Source: Caprimulgus europaeus (taxonomy: Eukaryota; Chordata; Aves; Caprimulgiformes; Caprimulgidae). Taken from it: a stretch of 64,000 bases of DNA. The DNA is taken from contig OU015532.1 in NCBI GenBank assembly GCA_907165065.1, forward strand, positions 40,774,839 to 40,838,838, in the 5' to 3' direction. Of this stretch, positions 11,673 through 24,000 are shown in pieces. The position numbers were made by a program, and so were the translations under genes. Positions within the stretch are counted from its first letter, which is position 1. Every line of letters begins with the position of its first letter. The notes below the pieces were generated by a model. That model was not told the DNA's origin. It saw only the letters and a list, made by a program, of their open reading frames with translations, and made no database searches.

Positions 11673-14600
11673 GGGTGTGTCTGAAAAGAAAAAAAAAAAA
11701 TAAAGGAGAACAAACTGGAAGGCTAGAGCCTGGGAAAATCCCCAATTATAGATTTGACACTGTATTTGTTTATTTTTAAATTTGCTTTATTTGTTAATTC
11801 TGAGTATTTTTTTTCTAATGTGACATCTATCATTTTGCAACACCTTTAACGTGTTCTCGGATGTTTACCCTTCTTGTTACGTTCAAGGTGTTTAGATGAT
11901 AGCCAGCTCCCATTGTCATCCCAAGGGTGGTACAGGGATACTTTTATCTTGCAATAATATGAAATCACCATTAGTCATACATTTCTGTTGTCCTGGATTA
12001 TCAGAAGGTGACAAAGTGGTACATAAGGTAATTGTGGGATAGTGGATGCAGCTGTTACTGCTACTTGCAACCTATTGCACTTAGATATATGATTATCTGA
12101 ATATCATACTGGGGAAACTGGTGCTTAGATGAATTTTGACTGCCTCAGATCAGCAAGATATTTATATTTGCTTCATTTTGCCTTAATTAAGACACAGGTG
12201 CAAAATCATGTGCATGTAAATACACACTATAAAGTAGATGGAGAGCAGAGGAAAATTATATCTTCCTTTTTACTTTTCTTGCTGTTACTCAGAGTGTTAA
12301 AGAGACTGCTGTGTGTGCCCTCATCAGTGATGCAGTTTCTCTAGCCTTTGGAAAGCAAATTAAGAGTGTAAATAGCATGTATGATAAGATCACTGCCAGT
12401 TTTCCATTATTTACTCTGGAAATGTGATTGCTAAAAAGAGCCAATATATGGCTCTTTAGACTTTGGTTAACTTCACCCATGAACTTACTGCATACTTGAT
12501 GGTTGTCTTTGAAATTCTCCTTGAATTGTGGAACAACTAAGAAAAAAAGTGAAAAAACCCAACATGATACTTAACCCTTGAAGTAGTAATCGTTCTGAGA
12601 TCATAATCCTAGGGACTCATTTCTACCTTTAAAATGCCAGTGGGACAAACTACAATTGATTTACGATTTATTTTGAAGCAAATTGTGTAGTCCTTGTAGA
12701 CACCAGTGAATAATCCGTCAACAGTTAAAATTTTCTTCGTGATGACAAGGAGTTGCTGTTATGGGTGTTACGAGCATTCAGCACTTAGTTCTATCATGAA
12801 CTTACTGTTGTAAGTGAAAAACTGTTGAGATCATAATTCCCAACTTGCACAAAGCTTTTAAAGCCTTATTTCAAAGCCTTCTTGTGTGGCTTGGACAATC
12901 AGTGGTCAAGATAGACAATGTCAGCTATAAAACCTGGTGGTGGTCATGAGCAGGAGAGAAATAATTATTTAGGAACATATTTTGAGTATGGCAATGATAT
13001 TATTTTGAGAAAGGGTGAATGTAATCTGAACACCAGAAACCATTCAGCGAGCAAGGTGCACTAACTCTGGAATAATGTTCTAAATTGTGAAGTGGTGTCT
13101 CATTTATGGATCTTAAAAGCAACGTGGGTGAGAGAATGTAATGTCAGGAAGCCTAGTCCTGGCTGTGAGGCAGCTGAGATGGTATAAATGTATGTAGGTA
13201 TATATATATCTTCTGGGACAACTCAGGAAAGTTGAGCTGGATAACCTACCCTCTTTCCTTGGACAGAGGATGTTTTACAAACATTTTTAATGAAAGCTGA
13301 TTCCTGGAATTTTTCCAGGGAAGAATTTTTCTTTCAAAGCCTGGAACGACTAGTTTTGTGAGAGCTCAAGTAAGTGATTTTCATCTGTGGCTGCTCCACC
13401 TGAATTTGTTCAGAAGTATTTAACACAGGTATAAAGTAATAAAGACAGAAGTTAAGGGAGATAGCTACTTCATCTTTGGGGTAGAGGTACTTGTGTCTAT
13501 TGAAAATATCTTTTGGACTTTCTTTCAAGGAGCATTTCAGATGCCAGAGGTTCATATTTATGAGCCATTTTCCTTTGATTCCACACCTGTTTAGAAGGCT
13601 GTGCAAAGTGTGACTATGGAGTGAGCAGCAGGCTATTAAATGCTTTAGATGGAAACCACCAGATAGTACCACTGCACATTTTAGATAAGACCTTCTAAAC
13701 TGTCATCACGTGTGCATCACAGAGCCATCAACACAGAAGAAAGTGACTTGTGTGTAAAAAGAGGATTTTACTCTAAGAGATGGTCCTTGGGCAACACCTG
13801 CTCTTTAGAATTCCTCTTTCGCAGAATTGCTTTGATACTGGCCTCCATGGCACTGGGGGTGCCTTTAGGTGGCATCCACTGCAGTTTGCATGGTTACTTC
13901 CTTGACCTGCATGAAGTGAATTATCAGTATGAATGAGTCTGGTTTAAAACAAATCACTTGGATCTTGAGGTGCAAGAGTGAGTACTAGCTGCCTACTTAC
14001 CATCAATCAGAGAGGCTGGAAGGAGTGTGGTAGAGCCAGAGGCTGGTCTTTCATGCTCCAAAATCTACCAGCCTGCACATCTGTGCTATTTTAGGGCTAC
14101 CATAATACACTGCTCTTAGAGGCAATGAGTCACTGCACACTGGAGTGAAGAGGAATCAGGGAGCATTTTGTGACCCGATGTTTCCCACAGGGTTCCTGCT
14201 GGACTCGCTGGGAGAGCCAGCACACACAATTCCCCTTTGAAGCAAGCTCTGGGGATGGGTGGACTGCTGTGCTCCCTGAGCCCACACAGGAGAGCACAAC
14301 CCTCTCTCCTGCCTCGCCCTTCCACCCCCAAGTTTCACCTACTGCTGATAGCTCCTCCCTTCCCTCCTTGCATTTAACATCAAACTGCAAGATTTCTGGA
14401 CATGAATCAACTTTTTTTTCTAGATCTATGGTAAATATCCAGGTGAAGAATACTGAGTAGGTGGCAAGGTCACTGAGTGTAGCACAGAGATGCCCAAGGT
14501 AGCTTCAGGGGAATGTGGGTCCTGCAATCACTTAGTTGGGGCACTGCAGTGGGGTCACTTACCTTGCCAGACTGTGTGCTGCTACAAGAAGACTGCTACA

Positions 14601-14857
14601 GGTGTTTGAGTTCATGGTTTGGAAAGAAGTGGTTGAGATCTCTGTCTACTACCCTGCAGTACAATAGTGGCTGTATAGAGATACTCTGAGAGCTGTGATT
14701 TAATTAGTCACGAGTGCTTTGCTTGGAGGTTAGAGTTGTTACATAAGTACAAAACTTTTATTAGCAGTAGTATTTTCAAGAAAGCAATCTGTGGGCAGAA
14801 TGGGGGTTTAGTGTCCCCCCAGAAACATCACAGTAGGTAGAAAATAAATAGTTCTGC
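11673..14857. other. Intergenic, no gene seen
   Basis: No recognisable coding, RNA or repeat family. The GC-richer block around 14100-14360 yields overlapping open frames on both strands but none resembles a known protein. Confidence 0.5.
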
Positions 14858-14864
14858 TGACTCA
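14858..14864 (+). promoter_or_regulatory. AP-1 heptamer TGACTCA upstream of gene B
   Basis: A perfect TGACTCA about 200 bases before the gene B start codon and about 90 bases before the TATA-like box. AP-1 (Fos/Jun) drives many epithelial genes. A matching heptamer sits upstream of gene C. Confidence 0.45.
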
Positions 14865-14929
14865 ATTGATGTTCTCAAATAGGCTGCAGGAAGCAGGGAG
14901 GGGACTGCCTAATGACTGGAAATAATAAA

Positions 14930-14960
14930 GGGGTGGGGCGGGAGAGCCTCGTCATAAAAT
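14930..14960 (+). promoter_or_regulatory. Predicted core promoter of gene B (GC box plus TATA-like box)
   Basis: GGGGTGGGGCGGGA (14930-14943), an Sp1/KLF-type GC box, is followed by CATAAAAT (14953-14960), a TATA-like element. Transcription would then start near 14980-14990, giving a 5' leader of about 70 bases before ATG 15056. Inferred from spacing only. Confidence 0.5.
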
Positions 14961-14985
14961 CCCTATTTCTCCACCCCTAACCTAC

Positions 14986-15048
14986 ATGAGGAGTTCCTGC
15001 CAACTGTACGACTCGGGATCTTTTAACATTGGACTTCTATGCAACTGA
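14986..15048 (+). other. Possible upstream ORF in the gene B leader
   Basis: ATG at 14986 opens 20 codons ending in TGA 15046-15048, eight bases before the main ATG and in a different frame. Its context is weak (T at -3). It is present in the mRNA only if transcription starts upstream of 14986, which the TATA-like box leaves uncertain. Confidence 0.3.
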
Positions 15049-15055
15049 GACTGCA

Positions 15056-15082
15056 ATGGGATCAAATTTAAGCTCAAATGAG
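15056..15082 (+). CDS. PLA2G4E: Gene B exon 1 (start exon, MGSNLSSNE)
   Basis: Nine codons then donor GTAAGT, phase 0. The ATG has good Kozak context. MGSNLS fits the MGxxxS N-myristoylation pattern. The length equals the start exon of gene C. Confidence 0.8.
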
Positions 15083-18000
15083 GTAAGTAAAGAAGCTAAT
15101 AGCAAGCATAAAGTGGGTAAAATTGTCTGATATTCCAATTAAGTTTTTCACAGAGGAGAATAAGCTGTTTGAAGTGTATGGGCAATCCATGGAAAGCGGG
15201 TTTGCTGTTCCTCAGATTTGTGGTTACAAGGATGGTTTTCCTAGTCTAGCCTTTTACAGAACCTCATGGCATGTCTGCATTTTCAGGCTATCTTTAAGGG
15301 CTACCAGTATTACTTATTGTGCTTCCTTAAAAAAAGCTTCATGTCAAGGAAATAAGAAGCTGGCACAGAGTTGTGGTGGGTTTGGTGGTCAGTAAAGCAC
15401 CTAATGAGAGTCGTTACTGAGCATAGCTCTAAGTATGACTTTGAATATGAGATGTTTTGAAATGTCAGCCTAAAATAAATTTAACACGTAGCTTAGTTTT
15501 CTTAACTTTACCTTGTGTTGTTTTTCCTAGACTTTTACGGGCACCTCAGCGCCAGCAGTGAGAACGGTAGGTAGTAATTAGCTGGCCATTCATTAAATGC
15601 TGTCCAGTGCTGAATGCAGATCACCAGAAAAAATGTTAGGAATTCAATGGCTCGGGGCGGAAAGCTGTACTGCAATATTTACTGAACACTGAATAGCTGA
15701 GCTGCGACTTCAGCTCCGTAGAAGTAGTATTGCCTTGGCTTTCAGTGAACTCTAAATAGTCTGGCTTCAGTTGGTGTCTGATGCTTATGATGCTGTGAGT
15801 ACGTGTTGTACTGCACTGTATCTGGGCTGGTTTGTATTTAACTTTTTTCCATCTTATTTTTCCCTTCCCCATCCTGCTGAGGAGGGGAGTGATAGAGCAG
15901 CTTGGTGGGCACCTGGCATTCAGTCAAAGTGAACCCACCACAGTGACTTATATTTGTTTTTTAATTCCTCGCTTTTTTTGGTGTGTTTTGGTTTCTTTGG
16001 CTGAAACACCCACTCTTATACATTATTCCTTCATAAGAAGACTCCGTTTAAATGGGTCTTTTGGTTGTTCTTAGTGCTCTAGTATTCCTTGTAGTATTTC
16101 TTTGCGCTGTAATGACCCATCGTAGAGCTTGCAATCCTCTGTGTAACATGGTGTTTAAAAACCCAATGTCAGAACATGTAAAAATGTGGAATAAAGGTGT
16201 TGTGTTCAGCCTCCTGACAAACCCAATCTCATCAGCCCGTAGGAGTGGGAGCAGTGCCCAAAATTCTCTAAATATGAAAGAAGAGCAACAAGGTGTTTTG
16301 TAAAGGCTGAACTGAGGATGATTTCTTTGCACAGGCAAATCAAAACTCCCTGGGCAATTAGCAGGTGTTCATGTTAACAGCTATTAGTATGAAGGAAAAT
16401 ATATCAGATAAGCTGCTATAAGCCAGCGAATGGCAATAGTGGTGGTGGCAGCAGGATGAGGCTGTCTTCAGACACTTGCACTGAGTTTTGGGCTGCCGAT
16501 ACCAGTTGCAACTCTCTGGGGATCTGTAGTTGCAAAGATGGGTTTTTTCTCCTGCTTTGGTGATGTTGACGTTTATCAGCCTGGTTTGTTTTGGGCTTTG
16601 GTTCCACAGGTGTGATTGCAGTGATACAGAGGTTCTCTCAAATGGTGTTAAATATGGTTTGATTGATGAAGATTTGCTGTTATTGGTAGTATCTGATGCC
16701 TGGTTGTGCTCAAGAGCCACTCACCTTCTCTGGTCAAGGTGAAATGCTGTGGTAAAGCAAAGACTTTGCAGAGTTTCTTCAAAAAGTAGCTTTTAAAATT
16801 ATGTTTAGACCTTTGTGTATAGTCTCACAGCCCTAACAAAGTATGCTAGGAACCTAAAAATTGTTACTTTTAGTCCTGTAAATTGTCTGTGTTTAGAGGA
16901 TCAAGCTGTTTTTTTTTTATCCTTAGTGCTTTTTAAATTGTTAGTAGGTTTCTAGATGTGAGAACTGTACTGTTCACAGGCTTTAGATTGTGCCTCTTGT
17001 CTTTAGGGTATTTAAGGTGGCAGAAATGACTTGAACATAGTATGTACAGTTTAGAGTACCATGCAGAGCCCTTTCTTTCTGCCCTGACTCTTTGAGGCTT
17101 ACAGAGGTGAAAATTAGGAAGGACCTGAGCTTCTTTATTTATTTTTTCTTTTTTTTTTTCATAAAAGTTGGTATTTATGATGATAAATGTATAAGCACAG
17201 TACATCTGAGATGTTTTTTGTTATTCAATGGCTCAGTTAATTAAAACAGCTTTCATTACCAGAGTCAGTTTCGGGCAACCCATGGGATGTGTGCGATTTA
17301 AATTTGAGTGGTCATTTAAATTAAATGGACTATATAAAATATTTGGTGAGAAAATATTGGTAGTGCCCTTAAACTGACAGGCAAAAAAGAAATACTTTTT
17401 ATATTACTCAAATTAGTGTATCATATCAAAATAATACAGGCTAGACTGGTCTTGGGAAAAAGCCATATTGAACTGTGGAAATGCTTGGCTTGGTTTCTCG
17501 TTTAAGTTATGGATTTATTCTAATGTGAAACTCCAGCTGGGGAGCTGCAAACAGGAAGAGGAGAAAAATCCCATGAAAATGCCAGGCTCTTGGAAAGAAA
17601 CAGGCCTTGAGTCAGTGTTCCTCCATGTGTTTTTATTCTAGAATAGCCCCAGTGACTTCTACTGACTTAATAAGACTCAGCTATGGGATATTTTTTAAAC
17701 GGATGAAATAAATAAAAATACATGTAGTACAAGGATAAGTGTTTCTTATGCATTTGACCTTGCCTGAGGTGGTAGACGTAGTAAGGTAATGAAATCCTGT
17801 CTGCCCTTGAGGCTCCAAAACTCTTTGAAGTTAAAAAGTGGCACATACCTGACCCAAGTCTGAAGCAAGGCAATGATTTGTGTTTTTAAATTCCTGCCAC
17901 TCTTTCTGACAGAGCTGAGTGTTTTCTTTGTTAGTCTTCATAGTTTTTAAAGGAATAGTGAGATTTCTATTGCTTTTTTTGAAGAGAAAGCTGAGGGAGG

Positions 18001-21000
18001 AGCGCTTTGTTCCAAATAGATGTGACATGCTGTTTTACTTTGCCTTTTCTATCTTGACGTAACTTGGAAATGTTGTATGTGTTTCATTCTAGTCTACTCA
18101 AGAAAAAAAAAAATCTCTAAGAGACTTTTAAGCTTGGAATTTTACTGAAATAGAGCAGTTTTAGAGCCCAGTTAAGTAACTCTTATTCATATGGATGAGC
18201 ACTCACATATGTGAACACTCCTATTGACTTCCCTAGGACTAGATATGTAAGGATTGCACAAGTGTGCCACAGGACTTAATTGAACTTTTATCTGACGTAG
18301 GATAGTGTGACCAAGTCCTGCGTTTGCAGTCTCATATATTTAAGTAGTTTCATCAGTGATTATTAAAATACCTGGCTTGTGTTTCTGGTTTATGAGGTAA
18401 TAATCATGTCTCAGATGAAATAAATACAGAAGCTGAAAGTCACAAGTGTGTGTAATTACTGACCTGGGAGGCTTCTGGCTTTAGAACTTGCCCAGCCTGT
18501 GATATGGTCATCATCACATTAAAGGGAAAGATGTGGAAGTCATTGCCTATTTCTAGCAGATTATCCAGTTTAAGATATGCCCCTCAGTAGCTTTTCTGTG
18601 TGACTTTGAGTAAATCACCGACAGCTGGACTTGACAAAGCATTCAAGCACCTAGAAGTTAGGAGCATTAAAGGGCTGACTTCCAAGTCTTTAGTATGGGA
18701 ACAGACTGTACAACCTGGAGTTAAGCACTGAGAATTGTGTTGGTATGTTTCGAGAGTTAGATGCACCAGAATGGGAATTGTAATGACTGATCAGAGAACT
18801 GCATAAATAAATACCTCCAGCTAAAAGGCACAGATGAGCACAGAAACACCCTTAGATCCTATCTCTGTGTGCCACTTGAGGCTGCAGGGAGGTACCACTA
18901 TCCACTTGTCATGCACAAAGTAGAGGTTTAGATGCTTGTTTTCAAAGAGCTGAGCAAAGGTTATTCCTTTCAAATGATGTCCACCCTTGTGGTGATAGCA
19001 CTTCTGTGGGATGGGGAACTTCTGCTCAAGTCAGTTCTTCTGTATTCAAGTGATGTAAGCCCCATCCTTCCTGGGTGAAGATATGCTCCATCTCTCCTGT
19101 GGAAATAGCACTGCTGAGGACAAAAACATTTAGGATTTATTGGGTGGGAAGGCAAGGACCAAGCATAAACGTAGCAAATGACAGTAGATTTGGCAGAGAA
19201 AGGGCAAGTCTTGGCTGTTGATCCTTGTGCCTAGGAGTGCTTTTGTGTTTCACCCAGTTCTATTTAATGCATATAGAAAAGCATTTCTGGCAGTTCATCT
19301 GTATAATCTGGGCCATGTTTGGGATAATGGAGCAGGTAGAGGTGTGATATACTCTTGAGACAGCTGAAATGTCTCACAGCTGACAGTTCAAGCGCTTGCA
19401 AACTTTGTACCATAAAACTGCCCTGTGCTGGAATCTGGACAGGTTAAGATAATGTAGAACAAACATGCCCATATCAGTGACTGACCCTTTTGCTGCTTTC
19501 TCACTGACTTTCACCTCTGCATCTTCAAGCCCTTTGCCGACTCAAAGGGAAGTGCAAGAGGATATGCTGGGGATTAGCCACGCTGTTTCTTGGATGCTGT
19601 TCTTAATCTCTGCTGCATTTTCAGAGACTCCGAGGTTTGTATTGGAGAGGACAAGGTTCATTACACTGTGTGTGTGGGAGTATTGGTGGATGACCAATTG
19701 ACCATGAATCAACAATGTGCCCTTGTGGCCAACAAGGCCAATGGTGTCCTGGGGTCCATTAAGAAGAGTGTGACCAGTAGGTCGAGGGAGGTGATCCTCA
19801 TCCTCTACTCTGCCCTGGTGAGACTGCACCTGGAGTATTGTGTCCAGTTCTGTGACCCCTGGATCAAGAGAGATAGGGAACTTCTGGAGAAAGTCCAGCA
19901 GAGGGCTACAAAGATGATTTGGCACCTGGAGCATCTCCCTTATGAGGAAAGAGAGAGCTGGGTCTGTTCAGCCTGGAGAAGAAAAGACTGAGAGGGGACC
20001 TTATAAATGTTTATAAACATCTAAAGGGCAGATGTCAAGAGGATGGGGCCAGACTCTTTTCAGTGGTGGCCAGTGATAGGACAAGGGCAACGAGCACAAT
20101 CTGGAACACAGGAGGTTCCACTTAAACATAAGGAAAAACTTCTTTACTGTGAGGGTGCCAGAGCCCTGGGACAGGCTGCCCGGAGAGGGTGTGGAGTCTC
20201 CTTCTCTGGAGATATTCCAAACCCGCCTGGATGCAGACCTGTGCAACCTGCTCTAGGTGAACCTGCTTTGGCAGGGGGGTTGGACTAGATGATCTCCAGA
20301 GGTCCCTTCCAACCCCCACCATTCTGTGATTCTGTGTTAGTGTCCAGTGTCATGTCATGGTGCCAGTTGCTTAATGCTTTGTCAGAGCATTGTGAAACAC
20401 TTCAGAATAAGCCTTGTGCTACAGCTGGAAAGACAAATGGTCTGGCAAAATGTATAGCATGATTGAAGGAAATAGTAGCAATGTACATTTTATTAATTAA
20501 CATTAGTACATTGTTTTTACTCTTGCTACTTATGATTAATACAGGCCCTTCAGATGCAAAGTGATAAAACCCATGTGTTTGTGGTAGGACACTGTTATTA
20601 ACTTTACTAAGGTATAGTATATTTTATGAATACAGGAGTGAGAGGGCTTATAGGTTGAGTTAATATCTGTTCTCACCAATTGGTATAGACAGAAAGATTA
20701 GACAAGTTTTTGGGCACAAACCACTTGTTTGTGTTCTAAAACAAAATCAGTAGACTCAAAGCTAATACCAGTTTGAAGCAAGTGTTGAGAGAAATGGCAT
20801 CTGTACATACATTGGTTTTAAAAAGAAAGATGGTACCTCTGGAACAAAAGAGATTTTAGTGTGGGAGTGGAGACAAAGATGTTAAGTAGTTATCTCCAAG
20901 GTGAAATGGAGAAAGTTAATTTATAGCCTGAGGAATGTGAAGGCATATAAATATGAGCCACAGAAGTTATGAGGCATTATAGAATGAGTTTCTCTGAGCC

Positions 21001-24000
21001 CTAGGTGTCTGATATCTAGTGGAGTTGTGAGTTAATTCCACAGATCATCTCTGGAAAGAGGTTTGTAGCTTTCTGTTGTGGATCAGGGCTGAAGATTAGA
21101 GGTGGATCAGAACCTTCATGTAAAGTATTTTGTCAGTGTCAGCTGCATTTCCATCTTTTGGCCTGTGTGACGGAGCTTTTGCTGGTGCAGGAGCTTTTGC
21201 TGGTGCGTGGTGGTTGCTTAGCCCTGCTTACACAGCTACTGTGACAGTGTTCGGTGTCCCATAGACAGTCTGTTCTACTGCAGGCACTGGTGTGTAGGAG
21301 GCGAGGACACTGTGCTGTAAGGGTGTTCATTGTGATAATAATGGAGTGGTGTTAGAAAGAAAGGATCTTTACCTATTCTCAACTCTCATGTAGTTTTGAA
21401 ATCTATTACTTTTATTTCAGAACTGAAAAGGGTTCTGTGCCAAAAATTTGTGTAGTTTTTCCAACTGCTCAAGTTGGTTTGATGAGTGATGTTGGCTTAA
21501 CCTTAAAAACCTTTTTTATCTATGTCCTTAGAACTTTAGGGTTACAGTAGTCTGTGACCATAAACCGTAATATTAATCTCAATGTCGTCTTCTTTCTTTT
21601 TCTTTTTTGAAATGTCTTGCAGAGACCAGTATCTCCTTTCAACTTGCTCACTGTAAAAATACTAAGAGTGAGGAACGTCCGGAAGGCAGACTTGCGTGAG
21701 TACTTCTACTGTTGTCAGGTGTTTCTTATAATTCTTTAACATAAAGAAAATATTTGGTCAATGTTCTTGTTCTTAAATTGTGTAGGAATAAAAAGATTCA
21801 TTGCTGCAAGTTTGCAAGAATTATTTTTATTGTAATACTGAAGTGTTGCTTTCTGCTCTCAAGCAAGATGATGCATTTGATACCTTGCTTTCATACCTCA
21901 CTGCATGAGATGTATTTCCTACCCTTGTGATATCACACTTAGCTGCTGATCAGAGGGCTGCTCTTTAGATGATGGAAATTCTTGTACTTTTGAGTAGGAA
22001 ACCTGAGTATTCCCTACAGAATTTCTGGACAGAAGAAAGGAGAAGACTGGTGATGCAAATGTAAAATCAGCAGTAGTGGGAAAGCCTATGAAAATAACAG
22101 AAGTACAAGCAAAAATGTTCTATTACGTCTGCAGAATTTATAAATATGCAAGAAGAGATGCTAAAATCCAATGTGTCTATGAATTAACTTAATGTAGAGA
22201 ATGGAACAATTTAAAAGTCAGAAAAAAAATCAAACAGCAGTACTGTGAGAGTTTTAAAGGAATTTAGGTGAGAGATAGCAAGGGAAAGTGAGAAAAGGAT
22301 ATCTAGAATAGAGACTACAAGAGAAAAATGTCATAGCCAGATCACAGAATGAGCGTTAATAGTGAGAAGAGACCGAGAAATCTCTGCAGTAGAGAAGTCT
22401 ACAGAATCTGATGATATCCAGCTGTGGAAGCCCTGTAATGATCCACCTTGTCTGCCTCTGCAGGCTAGTGGGCATTTGCTTGTTGAACCAGGGTGTGGAA
22501 TCAAATATAAAATGAAAATCCTCAGTGGGAGAACAAGAATTGCAATAGGTGGAAAGAACAGTTTGTTCACTGTCCAGATGTGACACTGTCTCATCCAGGG
22601 GAGGGACTGGTTTAATTCTGAATTTAAAAATCTCCAATCCATTGAAGAGCTTCCCCACAGCTTCTGTTCCACAGATGTGGGTCCTCAATAGCCCACCCTC
22701 CTCCGTGCACTGAGGCTTGTTCAGGTGCCTTGCAAAATGCAATTATGCCACTGAGCCACTTACATGGCTAAATTTGAATGGTGTAATATCTGTATAAAGT
22801 TGGGAAGGGATGAAAGAAAAAGGCAAAATAAAGACAAAGAGAATAAGAAAATTCAAATTGAAAACCCACAAGAACAAATTGGAAGGATGTTAAAAAAAAA
22901 AAGAGGAAAAGTCCACAATATGTTCACCAAAATCTTGCTGAACATGGCTCAAAATTAAGTTTCTTTTGGTACCCTCAGAATTTCATGCAGCACATTATAC
23001 TTTCTAAAGAAACTAGCTGTAAATTTTATTTAATCTACTATATATTTTGGTATTTCAACTAATGTAAAGGGTCAAGAGTAGAAGGAAAACTCTTTATCTC
23101 TTATCTGGGGTTGGTTTTGGTGGTTTCTGGCAGGAAGAATGTGATTGGAACACACGGAAGTTGTGCTTAACGAAAGTATTTTTGAATGGATGATTCAAAA
23201 TTATGATTTTGAATGAATCTCTGCTGCACTCGTGGTATTCTGGGTTACTTCTGCATCTTCTGCAATGTAATACTACTGTGCTTATGTGCTTATTTATCTT
23301 TTCCTTTCATTTTTCAAATCTGAATGCTTTGTTTACTGTTTATGTCTTAGTATTTTTTTACTCTAGAAATGGCAGATGATCAAACTAGTTTGATATTTAC
23401 TGTGTCATTTTGAAAAAGGGGTTTGGTTCATTAGACAAAGTGAAAGCATCTTATAAGATTTAAAGTTCTGGGTTTTTTAGAGATTAAAAACCTATTTTAA
23501 TGTGCAGAAACATGCACTTTATGGGCTTGGAGTTGTGTGCACTGATTTTTTTTTATTTAACAACACCCAGATGTTCAAATGCCTAAGTGGTGATTTGCAT
23601 CAACCAAGTATGTGATCTGACCAGGCAGTCACTGCAATTGCGTCTGCAAACCTGCATTCACAATTGCGTGTACATTTGTGTACTCCAGTAAGTCTGCTTA
23701 AGCTTCCATTCATTGTGGCTGTCCTTCTTGGGGACCAATTTCTCATAATCACTCCCTACCACAGTGAGTCCTACAGTCTTTCTTCATGAAGCCTATTGGC
23801 ATGTCTGCCGCATCATGCTGCCTTGCTTCCTTTTGTTCTGGTCTCAAGAAGAGATGAATATCATATCTTTATCCTCTTGAGGTGCTCCAAATTCAGAACT
23901 TGGGCTTTCCCAAAGCTTTGTTTAAAGCATATCTGGCAGAAAGATTTGAAAACTTTTTGGCAAAAGTATTTTTTCAGCAGATAATTTGTTTTTTTCTGAG

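Larger units (their letters stand above)
15567..21622 (+). other. Gene B intron 2
   Basis: Six kilobases holding an antisense LTR fragment (15842-15942) and a CR1 copy (19672-20337). Otherwise no recognisable coding sequence. Confidence 0.7.

Noticed and set aside
14116..14460. Several overlapping frames on both strands
   Set aside because: GC-richer composition lowers stop frequency; no homology or gene signals.
16052..16303. 83-codon frame starting with a hydrophobic, signal-peptide-like stretch
   Set aside because: Overlaps a minus frame of similar size, lies next to an LTR fragment, and has no family match.
19542..19991. 130-codon frames on both strands
   Set aside because: They read through the decayed CR1 element at 19672.
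22356..22742. 128-codon minus-strand open frame in gene B intron 3
   Set aside because: No recognisable domain, no splice or poly(A) context; overlapping frames on both strands suggest chance.
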